Source of the DNA: Synergistaceae bacterium
GTDB taxonomy: Bacteria > Synergistota > Synergistia > Synergistales > Aminobacteriaceae
Length of the DNA stretch: 37,539 nt
Direction of reading: 5' to 3'
NCBI GenBank assembly: GCA_017449415.1
Contig: JAFSJO010000112.1
Location: 1 to 37,539 of the forward strand
Shown: piece after piece, positions 17,647-25,876 of the stretch
Numbering within the stretch: position 1 is the stretch's first letter
How the letters are laid out: the number at the start of each line of letters is the position of its first letter
Made by a program: the position numbers and the translations under genes
The notes under the pieces: generated by a model
Databases searched by the model: none
Seen by the model: only the letters and a program-made list of their open reading frames with translations
What the model was told of the DNA's origin: nothing

Positions 17647-19005
17647 ATGTGGAAGGGAAGATTTAAGCAGGATATGTCGGCCATCGTCAAAGATTTCACT
17701 CAATCCCTTGACATAGATTGGCGAATGGCGGAATGCGACATACAGGGTAGCTTGGCTCACGTGAAGATGTTGGGCGCGGCGGGCTTGCTGAAAGCTGACG
17801 AGGCTGAAAAAATTGAGCTTGGCCTCCGAAAAGTTCTCGAAGAGATCAAGGCCGGAAAATTCACACCATCGAAAGATTTAGAAGACGTTCACATGAATAT
17901 CGAAGCTCGGCTCACGGAGATCGAACCGCTCGGCGCGAAGCTCCACACGGCACGCAGCCGCAATGATCAAGTCGCGACCACGACGAGATTATATCTGCGT
18001 GAGAGATTAAAAGTTCTCGCGGGTGAGTTGAAAGAGCTGTTGAAAATTCTCGTCGACAACGCACAGCGACACGTCAGCGTGATCATTCCGGGCTACACTC
18101 ACATGCAGCAGGCTCAACCTGTCTCGATGGGGCATTACTGGCTCGCGTGGTTCGAGGCGTTCTATCGCGATCATGAGCGGCTGGAGTTCGCTTTGAAGTC
18201 TCTTAATGAGTGTCCGCTCGGCGCAGGAGCTTTGGCAGGTTCGACGCTTCCGGTTGACCGCGAGATGACCTCGGAGCTTTTGGGCTTCGACTGTCCGACG
18301 CGCAACAGTCTCGACACAGTGGCAAATCGCGATTACATGACGGACTATCACTACTTCGCGAGTGTCTTAATGATCCACGTGTCGCGGCTCTGCAACGATC
18401 TCATAACATGGAACACTCAGGAATTTGCGTTCATCGTCCTGCCTGATGAATTTTGCACCGGGTCGAGCATGATGCCGCAAAAGAAAAATCCCGACGTTCT
18501 CGAACTCGCTCGCGGAAAGACAGGCCAAGTGATCGGGAATTTAATCGACCTCCTCGTAACCCTAAAAGGCTTGCCGATGACGTACGACCGCGATTTACAG
18601 GAAGACAAGCGCGGACTTTGGAACAGCCTCGACACTGTCGAAAGCGTCGTAACGATCCTCACGGCTCTGCTTGCGAAAGTTGATGTTGATGAGAAGCTCG
18701 CTCTCGCGGGTCTTGAAAAAGGCTACTCACTCGCCACTGACATCGCCGAGTATTTGGTGCTGAAAGGAGTTCCGTTCCGTGAAGCTCATTTGAAGGTCGG
18801 GAAGCTGACTGGCTGGTGTATCGAGAACAATTTAGCTTTCGGCGATCTGACTTTATCTCAATGGAAAGAACATATCCCGGAGGCTGACGAGGATGTCATG
18901 AAAATCCTTTCGCCGCGCGACAGCGTGAACAGACGAAACACTTACGGCGGCACGGGCTTTGCTCAGGTTGAAAGGCAGATAGAGGACGCGAGGAAGAAAT
19001 TATAA
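17647..19005 (+). CDS. argH: Argininosuccinate lyase
   Basis: The protein has 452 residues. It splits argininosuccinate into arginine and fumarate, the last step of arginine synthesis, in the cytoplasm. The N-terminus MWKGRFKQDM matches the family start, and AAGGAGAAA precedes it. Conserved blocks are TARSRNDQVATTTRLYLRE, the GYTHMQQAQPVSMGH region, and the mobile catalytic loop GSSMMPQKKNPDVLE (Ser near 273). Length is normal for the family (about 450-460). The usual partner argG is not in the window. The gene lies behind two pseudopilins and is joined directly, with no gap, to a MntA/HepT pair. Confidence 0.97.
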   Translation: MWKGRFKQDMSAIVKDFTQSLDIDWRMAECDIQGSLAHVKMLGAAGLLKADEAEKIELGLRKVLEEIKAGKFTPSKDLEDVHMNIEARLTEIEPLGAKLHTARSRNDQVATTTRLYLRERLKVLAGELKELLKILVDNAQRHVSVIIPGYTHMQQAQPVSMGHYWLAWFEAFYRDHERLEFALKSLNECPLGAGALAGSTLPVDREMTSELLGFDCPTRNSLDTVANRDYMTDYHYFASVLMIHVSRLCNDLITWNTQEFAFIVLPDEFCTGSSMMPQKKNPDVLELARGKTGQVIGNLIDLLVTLKGLPMTYDRDLQEDKRGLWNSLDTVESVVTILTALLAKVDVDEKLALAGLEKGYSLATDIAEYLVLKGVPFREAHLKVGKLTGWCIENNLAFGDLTLSQWKEHIPEADEDVMKILSPRDSVNRRNTYGGTGFAQVERQIEDARKKL

Positions 19006-19302
19006 ATGCCGTTTACCATCAGCGAGATAGAAGAAAAAGTAATTCCCGTTGCCAAGTTGTATGGAGTAGCGCGAGTCAGCGTATTCGGCTCATATGCCAG
19101 AGGAGAAGCTGACGACGCAAGTGACGTCGATATCCTCATTCATAAGGGCAATTTGAATGGCCTCATTGATTATTTTTCGTTTGTTCAAGAACTTGAGAAA
19201 ATTTTTGGCTGTCATGTCGATGTTGTTACGAGTGGGATAGATGACAAAAAATTTCTTGATAAAATCGAGCGCGAGGAGATTTTATTGTATGCCACTGAAT
19301 GA
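19006..19302 (+). CDS. mntA: MntA-type nucleotidyltransferase antitoxin
   Basis: The protein has 98 residues and its ATG directly follows the argH stop. It carries the minimal nucleotidyltransferase signature GS-X10-DXD: GSYARGEADDASDVD, with Gly28-Ser29 and Asp40/Asp42. It belongs to the MNT-domain partners of HepT proteins. In characterised MntA-HepT (type VII) systems, MntA adds AMP units to a Tyr of HepT and so neutralises it. The overlapping downstream gene encodes a HepT with the matching Tyr, which supports the assignment. Both signature halves are intact, so the enzyme is probably active. Confidence 0.87.
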   Translation: MPFTISEIEEKVIPVAKLYGVARVSVFGSYARGEADDASDVDILIHKGNLNGLIDYFSFVQELEKIFGCHVDVVTSGIDDKKFLDKIEREEILLYATE

Positions 19303-19636
19303 AAGAGACAGAACTGTTATCGAAAAAATCATAAAGTACTGTGATGACATTGACGCGCTGATGACTCAATATGGAAGAAGTTACCAAAGATATGTTACCG
19401 ACATTTCGTTTCAATATTCCTGCGGAATGTGTTTGATACAGATTGGAGAGCTTGCAGGGCGCGTGTCAGAAGAGACAACTGTTCGCAATTCACACATAGC
19501 GTGGCGCGCAATAAAGGCTATGAGAAATATACACGCTCACGACTACAACAACATAGATTATTCTATCGTATGGGCTTCCCTCGAAGAGGACATACCAGCA
19601 CTGAAACAGGCTTTGTTGGAAATTCTGGCTGTGTAG
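19289..19636 (+). CDS. hepT: HepT-type toxin (HEPN ribonuclease)
   Basis: The protein has 115 residues from ATG 19289, chosen over an in-frame start at 19241 because GAGGAG lies 11 bases before it and the family starts here; it overlaps mntA by 14 bases. The HEPN active-site motif R-X4-H-X-Y is intact: Arg79, His84 and Tyr86 in RNIHAHDY. In studied pairs HepT is an RNase whose Tyr is AMPylated by MntA. The helical body with CGMCLIQIGELAGRVS is typical of the family. Standing behind argH, the pair could gain stable low-level expression from a housekeeping operon. Confidence 0.87.
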   Translation: MPLNERDRTVIEKIIKYCDDIDALMTQYGRSYQRYVTDISFQYSCGMCLIQIGELAGRVSEETTVRNSHIAWRAIKAMRNIHAHDYNNIDYSIVWASLEEDIPALKQALLEILAV

Positions 19637-19651
19637 CAATCACAACAGAAA

Positions 19652-19680
19652 ATTAGGAGTGAGAAGCTAACCTCTCACCC
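19652..19680. repeat. Short inverted repeat of the TTAGGAG family
   Basis: TTAGGAGTGAGAAGC is followed by an imperfect inverted copy CCTCTCACCCCTC (core GTGAGA/TCTCAC). It fills the gap between two convergent genes and could act as a weak bidirectional terminator, although it lacks a T run. Confidence 0.45.
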
Positions 19681-19688
19681 CTCAATCC

Positions 19689-20513
19689 TTAAAATAATCT
19701 CTCGACCTTGTATTTGCTCTCCAGTTCCTTGGATTTTTCCTGCAACGCTTCCTGAGTTTTCTGCTCCCTAAGCTCTTCGACTATATGCGCCTTAACTTGC
19801 TCAAAGGGCATCGCGCTTTCGGGGATATGTTCACCGAGTTTGATTATGTGCCAGCCGAATTGCGACTTGACAGGCTCGGACACGTCCCCCGGCTCTTTGA
19901 GGTCGAAAGCCGCCTTTTCAAATTCCGGCACCATTACGCCTTTCGGGAACTCGCCCAAATCTCCGCCATTGGCCGCGCTGCCCGGGTCAGTTGAAAATTC
20001 TTTCGCGACAACATCAAAAGATTTCCCGGCTTTAAGCTCCGCTTGAACTTTCGCGAGGCTCTCATCGTCGCTGACAAGAATATGACTTGCGCGGACTCTT
20101 TCGGGCTGTGTGAATAATTTTGTGTTCTCGTCATAAAATTTCTTCGCCTCTTCGTCCGTGATCGCAAGATCCTTTATAACCTCGCGCATTGCCGCCTGAG
20201 CCAGCATCGTCCTTTTCAAGTTCGCGAGTGTCTCTTGAAACTCCGTTGTCTGGTCGAGCTTGGCTTCCTCAGCGTAGAGCGCGTAGAGCCTCATTGAGAT
20301 CACGTCATCAACGATCATCTTCTTGCCTTGCTCCGATCCGTAGAGCATCACGGCCTGCTGTCCGAAAGGCTTTATAAATTCGAGAACTTCGCTCTCTGTG
20401 ATGTCATGACTGCCGACGCGAGCGAGAACCTTATCAGCCTCAGCCTCAGCCCCGAACGCCAGCGACGCGAACAGAAACGTAACAATCAAAGCCGCCGAAA
20501 ATTTCTTTGCCAT
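19689..20513 (-). CDS. Exported parvulin-type peptidyl-prolyl isomerase (PrsA/SurA-like)
   Basis: The protein has 274 residues, with an ATG after AGGAGGAG. Residues 1-22 or so form a signal peptide ending AFGAEA. A SurA-N-like helical region follows (about 30-135). The parvulin domain starts at RVRASHILVSDDE and includes FDVVAKEFSTDPGSAANGG, DLGEFPKGVMVPEFEKAAF and PVKSQFGWHIIKLGE, the full core. It should catalyse cis-trans isomerisation of prolyl bonds in exported proteins at the cell envelope. The C-terminal helix is charged. A lipobox Cys, seen in PrsA, is absent, so it is probably soluble in the periplasm. It is transcribed alone. Confidence 0.92.
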   Translation of the reverse strand: MAKKFSAALIVTFLFASLAFGAEAEADKVLARVGSHDITESEVLEFIKPFGQQAVMLYGSEQGKKMIVDDVISMRLYALYAEEAKLDQTTEFQETLANLKRTMLAQAAMREVIKDLAITDEEAKKFYDENTKLFTQPERVRASHILVSDDESLAKVQAELKAGKSFDVVAKEFSTDPGSAANGGDLGEFPKGVMVPEFEKAAFDLKEPGDVSEPVKSQFGWHIIKLGEHIPESAMPFEQVKAHIVEELREQKTQEALQEKSKELESKYKVERLF

Positions 20514-20597
20514 AGATACAAACTCCTCCTAAATGAAAACTGTTATAAAAGTGTATCACACGCGAAAATATAACGTATAATAACGCAAGAATTTTTT

Positions 20598-20888
20598 ATG
20601 GAGCTGATTTTTTTGCGTATAGTGAACACTCAGATTGTGCTTGGCCTTTCGATATGGATTTCGGGGTTTGCTTTCATGGTGATGGGGTGGCTCGTCGGTG
20701 AGCTGTCGGACAGGTGGGGCAAGCTCCCCGGGAAAATCTTGTATCGCATCGGCGCGGTGATCGTTGCGGTGCCCGTGATAGCTTTGCTCTGGAAGACTTC
20801 GGCGTGGCTCTACTTCAACCGCTTTCACATTGCGACATACATCAACAACACAATTCAATTTATAAGTGATGCTGTCAAAGTTCTCTAG
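20598..20888 (+). CDS. Small membrane protein overlapping the CPBP protease gene
   Basis: The protein has 96 residues that I do not recognise. It shows two strong membrane helices, about residues 12-34 (IVLGLSIWISGFAFMVMGW) and 50-70 (GAVIVAVPVIALLW), with a short charged loop SDRWGKLPGK between them. A TATAAT at 20576-20581 lies 16 bases before the ATG, and the ribosome binding site is weak. The end overlaps the start of the CPBP-family gene by about 20 bases, so the two are translationally coupled and may act together, for example as protease plus membrane partner. Low similarity to known families is likely. Confidence 0.7.
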   Translation: MELIFLRIVNTQIVLGLSIWISGFAFMVMGWLVGELSDRWGKLPGKILYRIGAVIVAVPVIALLWKTSAWLYFNRFHIATYINNTIQFISDAVKVL

Positions 20889-21417
20889 CGCGCTCGTCGG
20901 TCTGGCGGTCGCGTCGTTCATGCTCTACTTTCCGTACGAATGGTGCAAGCGTCGGCATGAGGACGAGAAAGCTTACGGGCTTGCGTGGTTTCTGACGAGG
21001 GAGTCGAAACGCGACGTTATAATCGCGCTGGCGGTTACGCTGATCCCGCTGACGTTCATAACCTTTCATTGGCCCGTCGAGTGGGGAGGCCGTGGCTTGA
21101 AGCACCCGTCATTCCTGAACGCTCTCGACTCTTTGGGCGGAGGGATAGCGGCGGCTTTCATCGAGGAAACTTTTTTCCGGGGCTGGCTGCAGACCTTAAC
21201 GGTCAGGAAGTTCGGAGTTTATGTCGGAATTTTCCTCGCGACCTTGCTATTCGCGTTGAGCCACTTAATCGTGTTGGCGGGGTGGCTGCGTGTTGCGACG
21301 TTTTTCCCCGGGCTTGTCATGGGAGTGTTGCGCCATCGCGGCGGCTCTGTGTTGCCGTCAATAATCTATCACGCCGTGTGCAATGTGTGGGCTGTGTGGC
21401 TCGCGCCGATACCGTAA
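20866..21417 (+). CDS. CPBP-family intramembrane glutamic endopeptidase, candidate Synergist-CTERM sorting enzyme
   Basis: The protein has 183 residues. The start is GTG 20866 or ATG 20869, and nothing decides between them. The three CPBP (Abi/Rce1) motifs are present in order: EETFFR (the EExxxR active site), FALSH (second motif) and YHAVCN (HxxxN). Several hydrophobic helices surround them, so it is an integral membrane protease. CPBP relatives process C-terminal sorting signals such as MYXO-CTERM, and dedicated relatives are known for other CTERM systems. The two Synergist-CTERM S8 proteases in the window make such a role plausible here, but it is inference; an immunity or prenyl-protein role remains possible. 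Confidence 0.87.
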   Translation: MMLSKFSSALVGLAVASFMLYFPYEWCKRRHEDEKAYGLAWFLTRESKRDVIIALAVTLIPLTFITFHWPVEWGGRGLKHPSFLNALDSLGGGIAAAFIEETFFRGWLQTLTVRKFGVYVGIFLATLLFALSHLIVLAGWLRVATFFPGLVMGVLRHRGGSVLPSIIYHAVCNVWAVWLAPIP

Positions 21418-21431
21418 TCTCGCGAGTGTGT

Positions 21432-21437
21432 TATAAT
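21432..21437 (+). promoter_or_regulatory. -10-like TATAAT before rpmH
   Basis: TATAAT lies 50 bases before the rpmH ATG, in an AT-rich gap. The -35 is not clear. A purine-rich AGAGAGGAG precedes the gene. Confidence 0.4.
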
Positions 21438-21487
21438 TCTTCGCGTTGTAATTTTTTAATCATGTAGAGAGGAGCATCTTCACTTAA

Positions 21488-21628
21488 ATGAAAAAGGGAA
21501 CTTATCAGCCCCATGTAATACCCAGAAGACGCAAGATAGGATTTTTAGCACGTTCGGCCTCGCCGTCGGGACGCAAGGTTCTTCGCAACAGAAGACGCAA
21601 GGGACGCAAGTACCTGACTCGTGTCTGA
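21488..21628 (+). CDS. rpmH: 50S ribosomal protein L34
   Basis: This gene is only 46 codons long. The translation starts [16 protein letters not shown] and ends [17 protein letters not shown], the L34 pattern of a YQP start, an Arg/Lys-rich body and the GRKVL-RRR-KGRK end. It is a structural part of the large ribosomal subunit. GAGAGGAG lies about 13 bases before the ATG. The stop overlaps the GTG start of rnpA, the usual neighbour. dnaA, which often precedes rpmH, is absent here. Confidence 0.95.
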   Translation: MKKGTYQPHVIPRRRKIGFLARSASPSGRKVLRNRRRKGRKYLTRV

Positions 21629-21962
21629 TATAGTCAGGCTTCGGAAGACTTGGGAATTTGATTTGATATTCCGCACCGGTGTTCGTGTCAACGGCGATCT
21701 GGTGCGGTTGTTGTATCTCAGGAGCGGGGACTCGGACGAAATAAAATTCGGCTGCGCTGTCAGCAAACGGCTCGGAAAGGCTCACGTCAGGAGCCGGGGT
21801 CGGAGGATCTTGCGTGCGGCGTTCGGTCAATTTTCACAGAGGTTGCTCCCCGGCCTTCAGATCATTCTCAGCCTTCGAGAGAGAGGACTTGACTCAAAGA
21901 CGCAGGACATCACGAGGGATATTGAAAGACTATTCAGGCGCAAGAAACTATTCAAAGTGTAA
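21621..21962 (+). CDS. rnpA: Ribonuclease P protein component
   Basis: The protein has 113 residues from GTG 21621, overlapping rpmH by 8 bases. It binds the RNase P RNA and helps mature tRNA 5' ends. Family features are the [18 protein letters not shown] start, [18 protein letters not shown], and the helix RRILRAAF that stands for the RNR motif (commonly KRNRIKRLLRE). Length and place between rpmH and yidD are typical. The motif is diverged but keeps its basic character. Confidence 0.93.
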   Translation: MSDIVRLRKTWEFDLIFRTGVRVNGDLVRLLYLRSGDSDEIKFGCAVSKRLGKAHVRSRGRRILRAAFGQFSQRLLPGLQIILSLRERGLDSKTQDITRDIERLFRRKKLFKV

Positions 21963-21964
21963 CC

Positions 21965-22192
21965 ATGCTTTCCCGTCTCGCAGTTATATTGATACGAGCT
22001 TACCAGATTTTTATCTCGCCTTATCTTGGCAGAAACTGCCGCTTCTATCCGACATGTTCAAGCTATGCCATTCAGGTTTATCAGGAGTGGGGATTTTGGC
22101 GCGGCTCGTGGCTGACGATGAAGCGGCTCGCGAAGTGCGGGGCATGGAACCCCGGAGGCTACGACCCTCCGCCAAAAAATAACAAGAGGTGA
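21965..22192 (+). CDS. yidD: Membrane protein insertion efficiency factor YidD
   Basis: The protein has 75 residues. The family core is complete: IRAYQIFISPYLGRNCRFYP, then TCSSYAIQVYQEWG, ending KCGAWNPGGYDPPP. Members are small, membrane-associated, basic proteins that help YidC-dependent insertion. It starts 2 bases after the rnpA stop and sits just before yidC, the usual order. Confidence 0.95.
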   Translation: MLSRLAVILIRAYQIFISPYLGRNCRFYPTCSSYAIQVYQEWGFWRGSWLTMKRLAKCGAWNPGGYDPPPKNNKR

Positions 22193-22202
22193 AAAGAAAA
22201 TC

Positions 22203-23033
22203 ATGTGGGAACAGGCAAAACATTTACTGCTCAGTCTGTTACAGCTCATTCACAACACGATAACCGGCATCGGGATCGGCAGCAACTTCGCGTGGGGGCT
22301 TGCGATAATCATTCTCACGCTGCTCGTACGCGCCGCCATGCACCCGCTGACGCAAAAACAAATGGTCAGTATGCAGAAGATGCAAAAGCTCCAGCCGATG
22401 CTGAAAGTATTGCAGGACAAGTACGGCGATGACAAAGACGCTCTCAACCGCGAGACGATGGCTCTTTACAAGGAAAATAAGGTCAACCCCGCGAGCGGCT
22501 GTCTTCCGTTGCTGATCCAGCTCCCGATCTTCATTTTGCTCTACGGAGTTCTCTATGACCTTACGAAGACAGAAGTTTTTACGAACGTTACGTTCTTGGG
22601 CGTGAACTTGGGCGGCAGTGTCCTAACGACCGTCGCGGACGCGCTCAACCTCGTTGACGAGGCCGGAGTCCGAATCCCTAACGAACAGCTGGGCTTCGTG
22701 ATGGTGTTCCTGTCGTCGTTCACGAACTTGAGCTTACTGTTCTCGAACATCGGCATGTGGATTTTCAATTTCATTCTGTTGATCGTGATAGCGTGGCTCA
22801 CGTGGTACCAGCAGCATATCTCCAGCGCGGGCAATCCCCAAATGGCCATGATGAGCTGGTTTATGCCGCTGTTCCTTACGTTCATATGCTTCGGACTGCC
22901 GGGCGGGGTGCTTCTATATTGGGGCGTGTCGTCGCTGATGGGCATCGTGCATCAGGTTCGAGTGTCGCGCAAGACGAGCGAGGAAATGAAGACAAAGCCG
23001 GCTCTGTATCAGGAGAAGCCTAAGAAACAATGA
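22203..23033 (+). CDS. yidC: Membrane protein insertase YidC (short form)
   Basis: The protein has 276 residues. It inserts membrane proteins alone or with the Sec translocon. The N-terminus lacks the large periplasmic domain of proteobacterial YidC, and the chain goes straight into the conserved membrane core: a first helix WGLAIIILTLLVRAAMHPL, the amphipathic loop KQMVSMQKMQKLQP, the helix NPASGCLPLLIQLPIFILL, and final helices with MMSWFMPLFLTFICFGLPGG. The Arg of VRAAMHPL matches the hydrophilic-groove residue. The tail is basic. GAGGTG precedes the ATG. Confidence 0.95.
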   Translation: MWEQAKHLLLSLLQLIHNTITGIGIGSNFAWGLAIIILTLLVRAAMHPLTQKQMVSMQKMQKLQPMLKVLQDKYGDDKDALNRETMALYKENKVNPASGCLPLLIQLPIFILLYGVLYDLTKTEVFTNVTFLGVNLGGSVLTTVADALNLVDEAGVRIPNEQLGFVMVFLSSFTNLSLLFSNIGMWIFNFILLIVIAWLTWYQQHISSAGNPQMAMMSWFMPLFLTFICFGLPGGVLLYWGVSSLMGIVHQVRVSRKTSEEMKTKPALYQEKPKKQ

Positions 23034-23039
23034 GGAGTG

Positions 23040-23828
23040 ATGTATAAGTTGGAAAAGAAAATAACTGTCGAGGCCGCAAGCCTTGATGAAGCGTTGCAAA
23101 ACGTCGCGAGCCAATGGGGGCTTCCTGTCGAGGAGCTTCGCGCTGAAGTCGTGAGCGAGGAGCGCAAGGGCTTCCTTGGGTTCGGCGGAAAAATTTTGAA
23201 GATCGAAGTTACGGCTATCGAGGAGGAGAAACCCAAACCCGAACGAGCCGAGAAGACTCAGGACAGCCGCAAGAGTTTATTAGCGTGCGGAGTTAATTTC
23301 GTCAACGAGACATTGAAGCTCATGGACTTCAAGGCCGAGGCCGTGATCTCCGAGACGAGCAAGAACACGCTGGACATTCAAGGCGAAGACGCTTCCGACT
23401 ACGTCGTAGGACGCTACGGGGACGCTCTGCGCGGCATGGAGTATCTTGTCAATCTCGCACTCCGTGACCCCAAGGCCGAGCCTAGGATCAAGATCGACAG
23501 TTGCGGATATCGTGAGCGCAGGACAAAGAGTCTTGAAAGGCTCGCGGAAGCTACTGCAAGGCAAGCTGTCAAGTATGGCCGCTCGGTGAGGCTCGAACCT
23601 ATGGCGAGCTGGGAGCGTTGGGTCATTCACACGACCTTGAAGGACAGGAACGACATCACGACCGAGTCAGTCGGTGAGCCGCCGTTCAGAAAAGTCGTCA
23701 TTATGCCGAAGTTCGACCCGGAGCGTGAGGGAGCAGCCGGCCCCGCAACCATGAGAATACGCGCAAGACGCGAGAGGACAGTCCGACCGTCTCACCCGCG
23801 TAGATCTTCGAGACGTTCCGACCGATAA
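23040..23828 (+). CDS. jag: Jag/KhpB-type RNA-binding protein
   Basis: The protein has 262 residues from ATG 23040. GTG 23037 and TTG 23049 are also possible; GGAG at 23034-23037 sits very close to the first two. Jag-N domain: ITVEAASLDEALQNVA and KGFLGFGGK (about 5-60). A KH domain follows (about 80-160). An R3H domain comes after it, with SVRLEPMASWERWVIHTTL and FRKVVIMP. The basic tail RRERTVRPSHPRRSSRR is unusual in length and probably adds RNA affinity. Jag partners YidC in this conserved block. mnmE, which often comes next, is missing. Confidence 0.93.
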   Translation: MYKLEKKITVEAASLDEALQNVASQWGLPVEELRAEVVSEERKGFLGFGGKILKIEVTAIEEEKPKPERAEKTQDSRKSLLACGVNFVNETLKLMDFKAEAVISETSKNTLDIQGEDASDYVVGRYGDALRGMEYLVNLALRDPKAEPRIKIDSCGYRERRTKSLERLAEATARQAVKYGRSVRLEPMASWERWVIHTTLKDRNDITTESVGEPPFRKVVIMPKFDPEREGAAGPATMRIRARRERTVRPSHPRRSSRRSDR

Positions 23829-23858
23829 CTCGCAAACCAACCTTGCAAAAATATTTTG

Positions 23859-23888
23859 ATGTCCGGGCTTAACGTCCGGGCATTTTTT
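23859..23888 (+). terminator. Terminator of the rpmH-jag operon
   Basis: ATGTCCGG (23859-23866) pairs with CCGGGCAT (23876-23883) through a nine-base loop and is followed by T6. One T-G pair is needed. It stands just before the rapZ ribosome binding site region. Confidence 0.75.
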
Positions 23889-23921
23889 ATGGTGCTACAA
23901 TATCGCCGGAGGGGAAATTTT

Positions 23922-24791
23922 ATGAAACAGTTTATAATCGTTACCGGCATGAGCGGAGCCGGGAAGACAATGACATTAAAAGTTCTCGAAGATTTCGGCT
24001 TCATTACGATCGACAACCTGCCGCCCGCGCTTCTGCCTCAGCTGTTCACTTTGATATCCGAACGTCCGGAGGCCGCGAAGAGCCGCGGAGTCGTCGCGAC
24101 CGTCGACATACGAAACGTCAGCAGAAATTTTGTGAAGGTCATCGACGATATCTCAGCAGCTTGGGAGGGTGTCGTGAAGGTCGTCTTCCTCACAGCTTCG
24201 GACGAAGAACTCTTGCGACGCTACGAACGCACGAGACGAGTTCACCCGCTGAGTCACGGACGCTCAACGCTCGAGGGCATCACGGCGGAGAGAGAGCTGT
24301 TGGCTCCCGTCCTCGATAGAGCCGACATCATAATAGACACTTCCATGATGGATCTTCATCAGCACCGCGAGCGATTGCTCAAAGAATTTTTCAACGGCAG
24401 CGAAGACGGCGGCATCTCGATATTAATCAGCTCATTCGGATACAAATACGGCGTTCCTCAGGACAGCAGCTTCGTCATGGACGTGCGGGGTCTTCCCAAT
24501 CCGTATTACGTTGACGAACTCAAAAACCTAACCGGCGAGGACAAGCCCGTCAAAGATTTCCTGTTGCAGTTCCCGGAGACCCACAAGTGTCTCGAACTTA
24601 CGAAAAATTTTTTGGATTTCTTTATCCCGCAGTTCCTTAACAACGTCCGAGGGCAGCTTCATATCTCAGTGGGCTGCACGGGAGGCCGTCATCGCTCAGT
24701 GGCTATGGCGGAGTGGCTCGGCGAGATTTACTCGAAAATTTACAGCGGTGTCTGCGTCATTCACAGAGACAAGGGGCACGGTCATCAATGA
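23922..24791 (+). CDS. rapZ: RNase adapter / nucleotide-binding protein RapZ
   Basis: The protein has 289 residues from ATG 23922, behind GGAGGGGAAA. The in-frame start 66 bases earlier would lie inside the preceding terminator. It has Walker A GMSGAGKT near residue 9, FLTASDEELLRRYERTRR-type motif B, and the C-terminal RNA/sugar-binding part with GCTGGRHRSV. In Escherichia coli RapZ controls GlmS by steering sRNA decay; outside that group its role is less settled. Its stop overlaps the start of yvcK (ATGA), the usual partner. Confidence 0.95.
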   Translation: MKQFIIVTGMSGAGKTMTLKVLEDFGFITIDNLPPALLPQLFTLISERPEAAKSRGVVATVDIRNVSRNFVKVIDDISAAWEGVVKVVFLTASDEELLRRYERTRRVHPLSHGRSTLEGITAERELLAPVLDRADIIIDTSMMDLHQHRERLLKEFFNGSEDGGISILISSFGYKYGVPQDSSFVMDVRGLPNPYYVDELKNLTGEDKPVKDFLLQFPETHKCLELTKNFLDFFIPQFLNNVRGQLHISVGCTGGRHRSVAMAEWLGEIYSKIYSGVCVIHRDKGHGHQ

Positions 24792-25876
24792 ATTTTGCGC
24801 TGGGAGTTTTAACGACGCTGTTGATTTTATTTCTGTTCGGGCGATTGAAATTCAAGTCCGGCAGGCCGGTGATCGAGCGTGCCATCACTCAGAGACTCTC
24901 GAACGGCCCTTATATCGTCGCGGTCGGAGGAGGTACGGGGCTGTCGACGCTGCTGCGCGGGATCAAGGCTTTCACGCGAAACATCACCGCCGTTGTCGCT
25001 GTAACTGACGAGGGCGGAAGCTCGGGACGTATCCGCAACGAGTGGGGCATGTTGCCGCCCGGCGATGTCCGAAACTGCATAGCGGCCTTGGCCGAGAACG
25101 ATAACGAACTGAAAAAAATTTTGGACTTTCGATTCGATCGTGGCGAACTCTCCGGGCACAGTCTCGGGAATTTATTGCTGCTCGCTGTAACGGAGATGAG
25201 CGGAGACTTCAGCACGGCCGTCGAGAAGATGAATCACTTGCTCTCGATCCGTGGGCGCGTCCTGCCCGTAACCACCGAGCCGATAACTCTCATGGGCAAG
25301 ACCAAAGGCGGCCTCGAAGTCAAAGGCGAGCTTTCGATCTCCGAACATGGCCACGAGCTTGACGAAGTTTGGATCGAACCAATGAACGCCCAGCCGCTGC
25401 CCGAAGTTCTGAGCGCGGTTGATGAAGCTGACGTGATACTCCTCGGCCCGGGGAGCTTATTCACGAGCGTGATCCCGAACTTGCTCCTGCCGGACTTCGC
25501 TGACAAGCTGAAAGACGCTCAAATCCCCAAAATTTACATATGCAACCTCATGACCCAACCCGACGAGACCCAAGGAATGAACATCGTACAGCACATCGAG
25601 TGGGTGAGTGTCGCGCTCGGCTGTCCTCCGGATTTCGTGATAGCGAACAGCGAGCCGATACCCGAAGACATCATCGAGGCTTACAAGGAGAAAGGCGCGT
25701 CCCCGCTGTATCTCGACTATCACCAAAGGGAAGCCATCAAAGACATGGGCTGTATATGCGTCGAAGCTCCGATTATGTCAGTGTTCGAGAGCGAGAAAGA
25801 GGGTCGAGTTATGCGTCATGACTCGCAGAAGTTGGCTTCGGTGATCTTCAGGCTGGTGAGGCGGCTTGACGAATGA
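24788..25876 (+). CDS. yvcK: YvcK/GlmR (CofD-like) protein
   Basis: The protein has 362 residues from ATG 24788, which overlaps the rapZ stop. A hydrophobic N-terminal helix (FALGVLTTLLILFLFG) probably anchors it to the membrane; it is followed by IVAVGGGTGLSTLLRGIK, the nucleotide-sugar-binding motif. LLGPGSLFTSVIPNLL and IYICNLMTQPDETQGMN are typical. YvcK/GlmR binds UDP-GlcNAc and helps direct carbon into cell-wall precursors in studied Firmicutes. whiA, common after yvcK elsewhere, is replaced here by citX. Confidence 0.95.
   Translation: MNFALGVLTTLLILFLFGRLKFKSGRPVIERAITQRLSNGPYIVAVGGGTGLSTLLRGIKAFTRNITAVVAVTDEGGSSGRIRNEWGMLPPGDVRNCIAALAENDNELKKILDFRFDRGELSGHSLGNLLLLAVTEMSGDFSTAVEKMNHLLSIRGRVLPVTTEPITLMGKTKGGLEVKGELSISEHGHELDEVWIEPMNAQPLPEVLSAVDEADVILLGPGSLFTSVIPNLLLPDFADKLKDAQIPKIYICNLMTQPDETQGMNIVQHIEWVSVALGCPPDFVIANSEPIPEDIIEAYKEKGASPLYLDYHQREAIKDMGCICVEAPIMSVFESEKEGRVMRHDSQKLASVIFRLVRRLDE

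Noticed and set aside
23856-23921. Longer N-terminus for RapZ
   Set aside because: It would be encoded by the terminator hairpin; the GGAGGGG site and family start support 23922.
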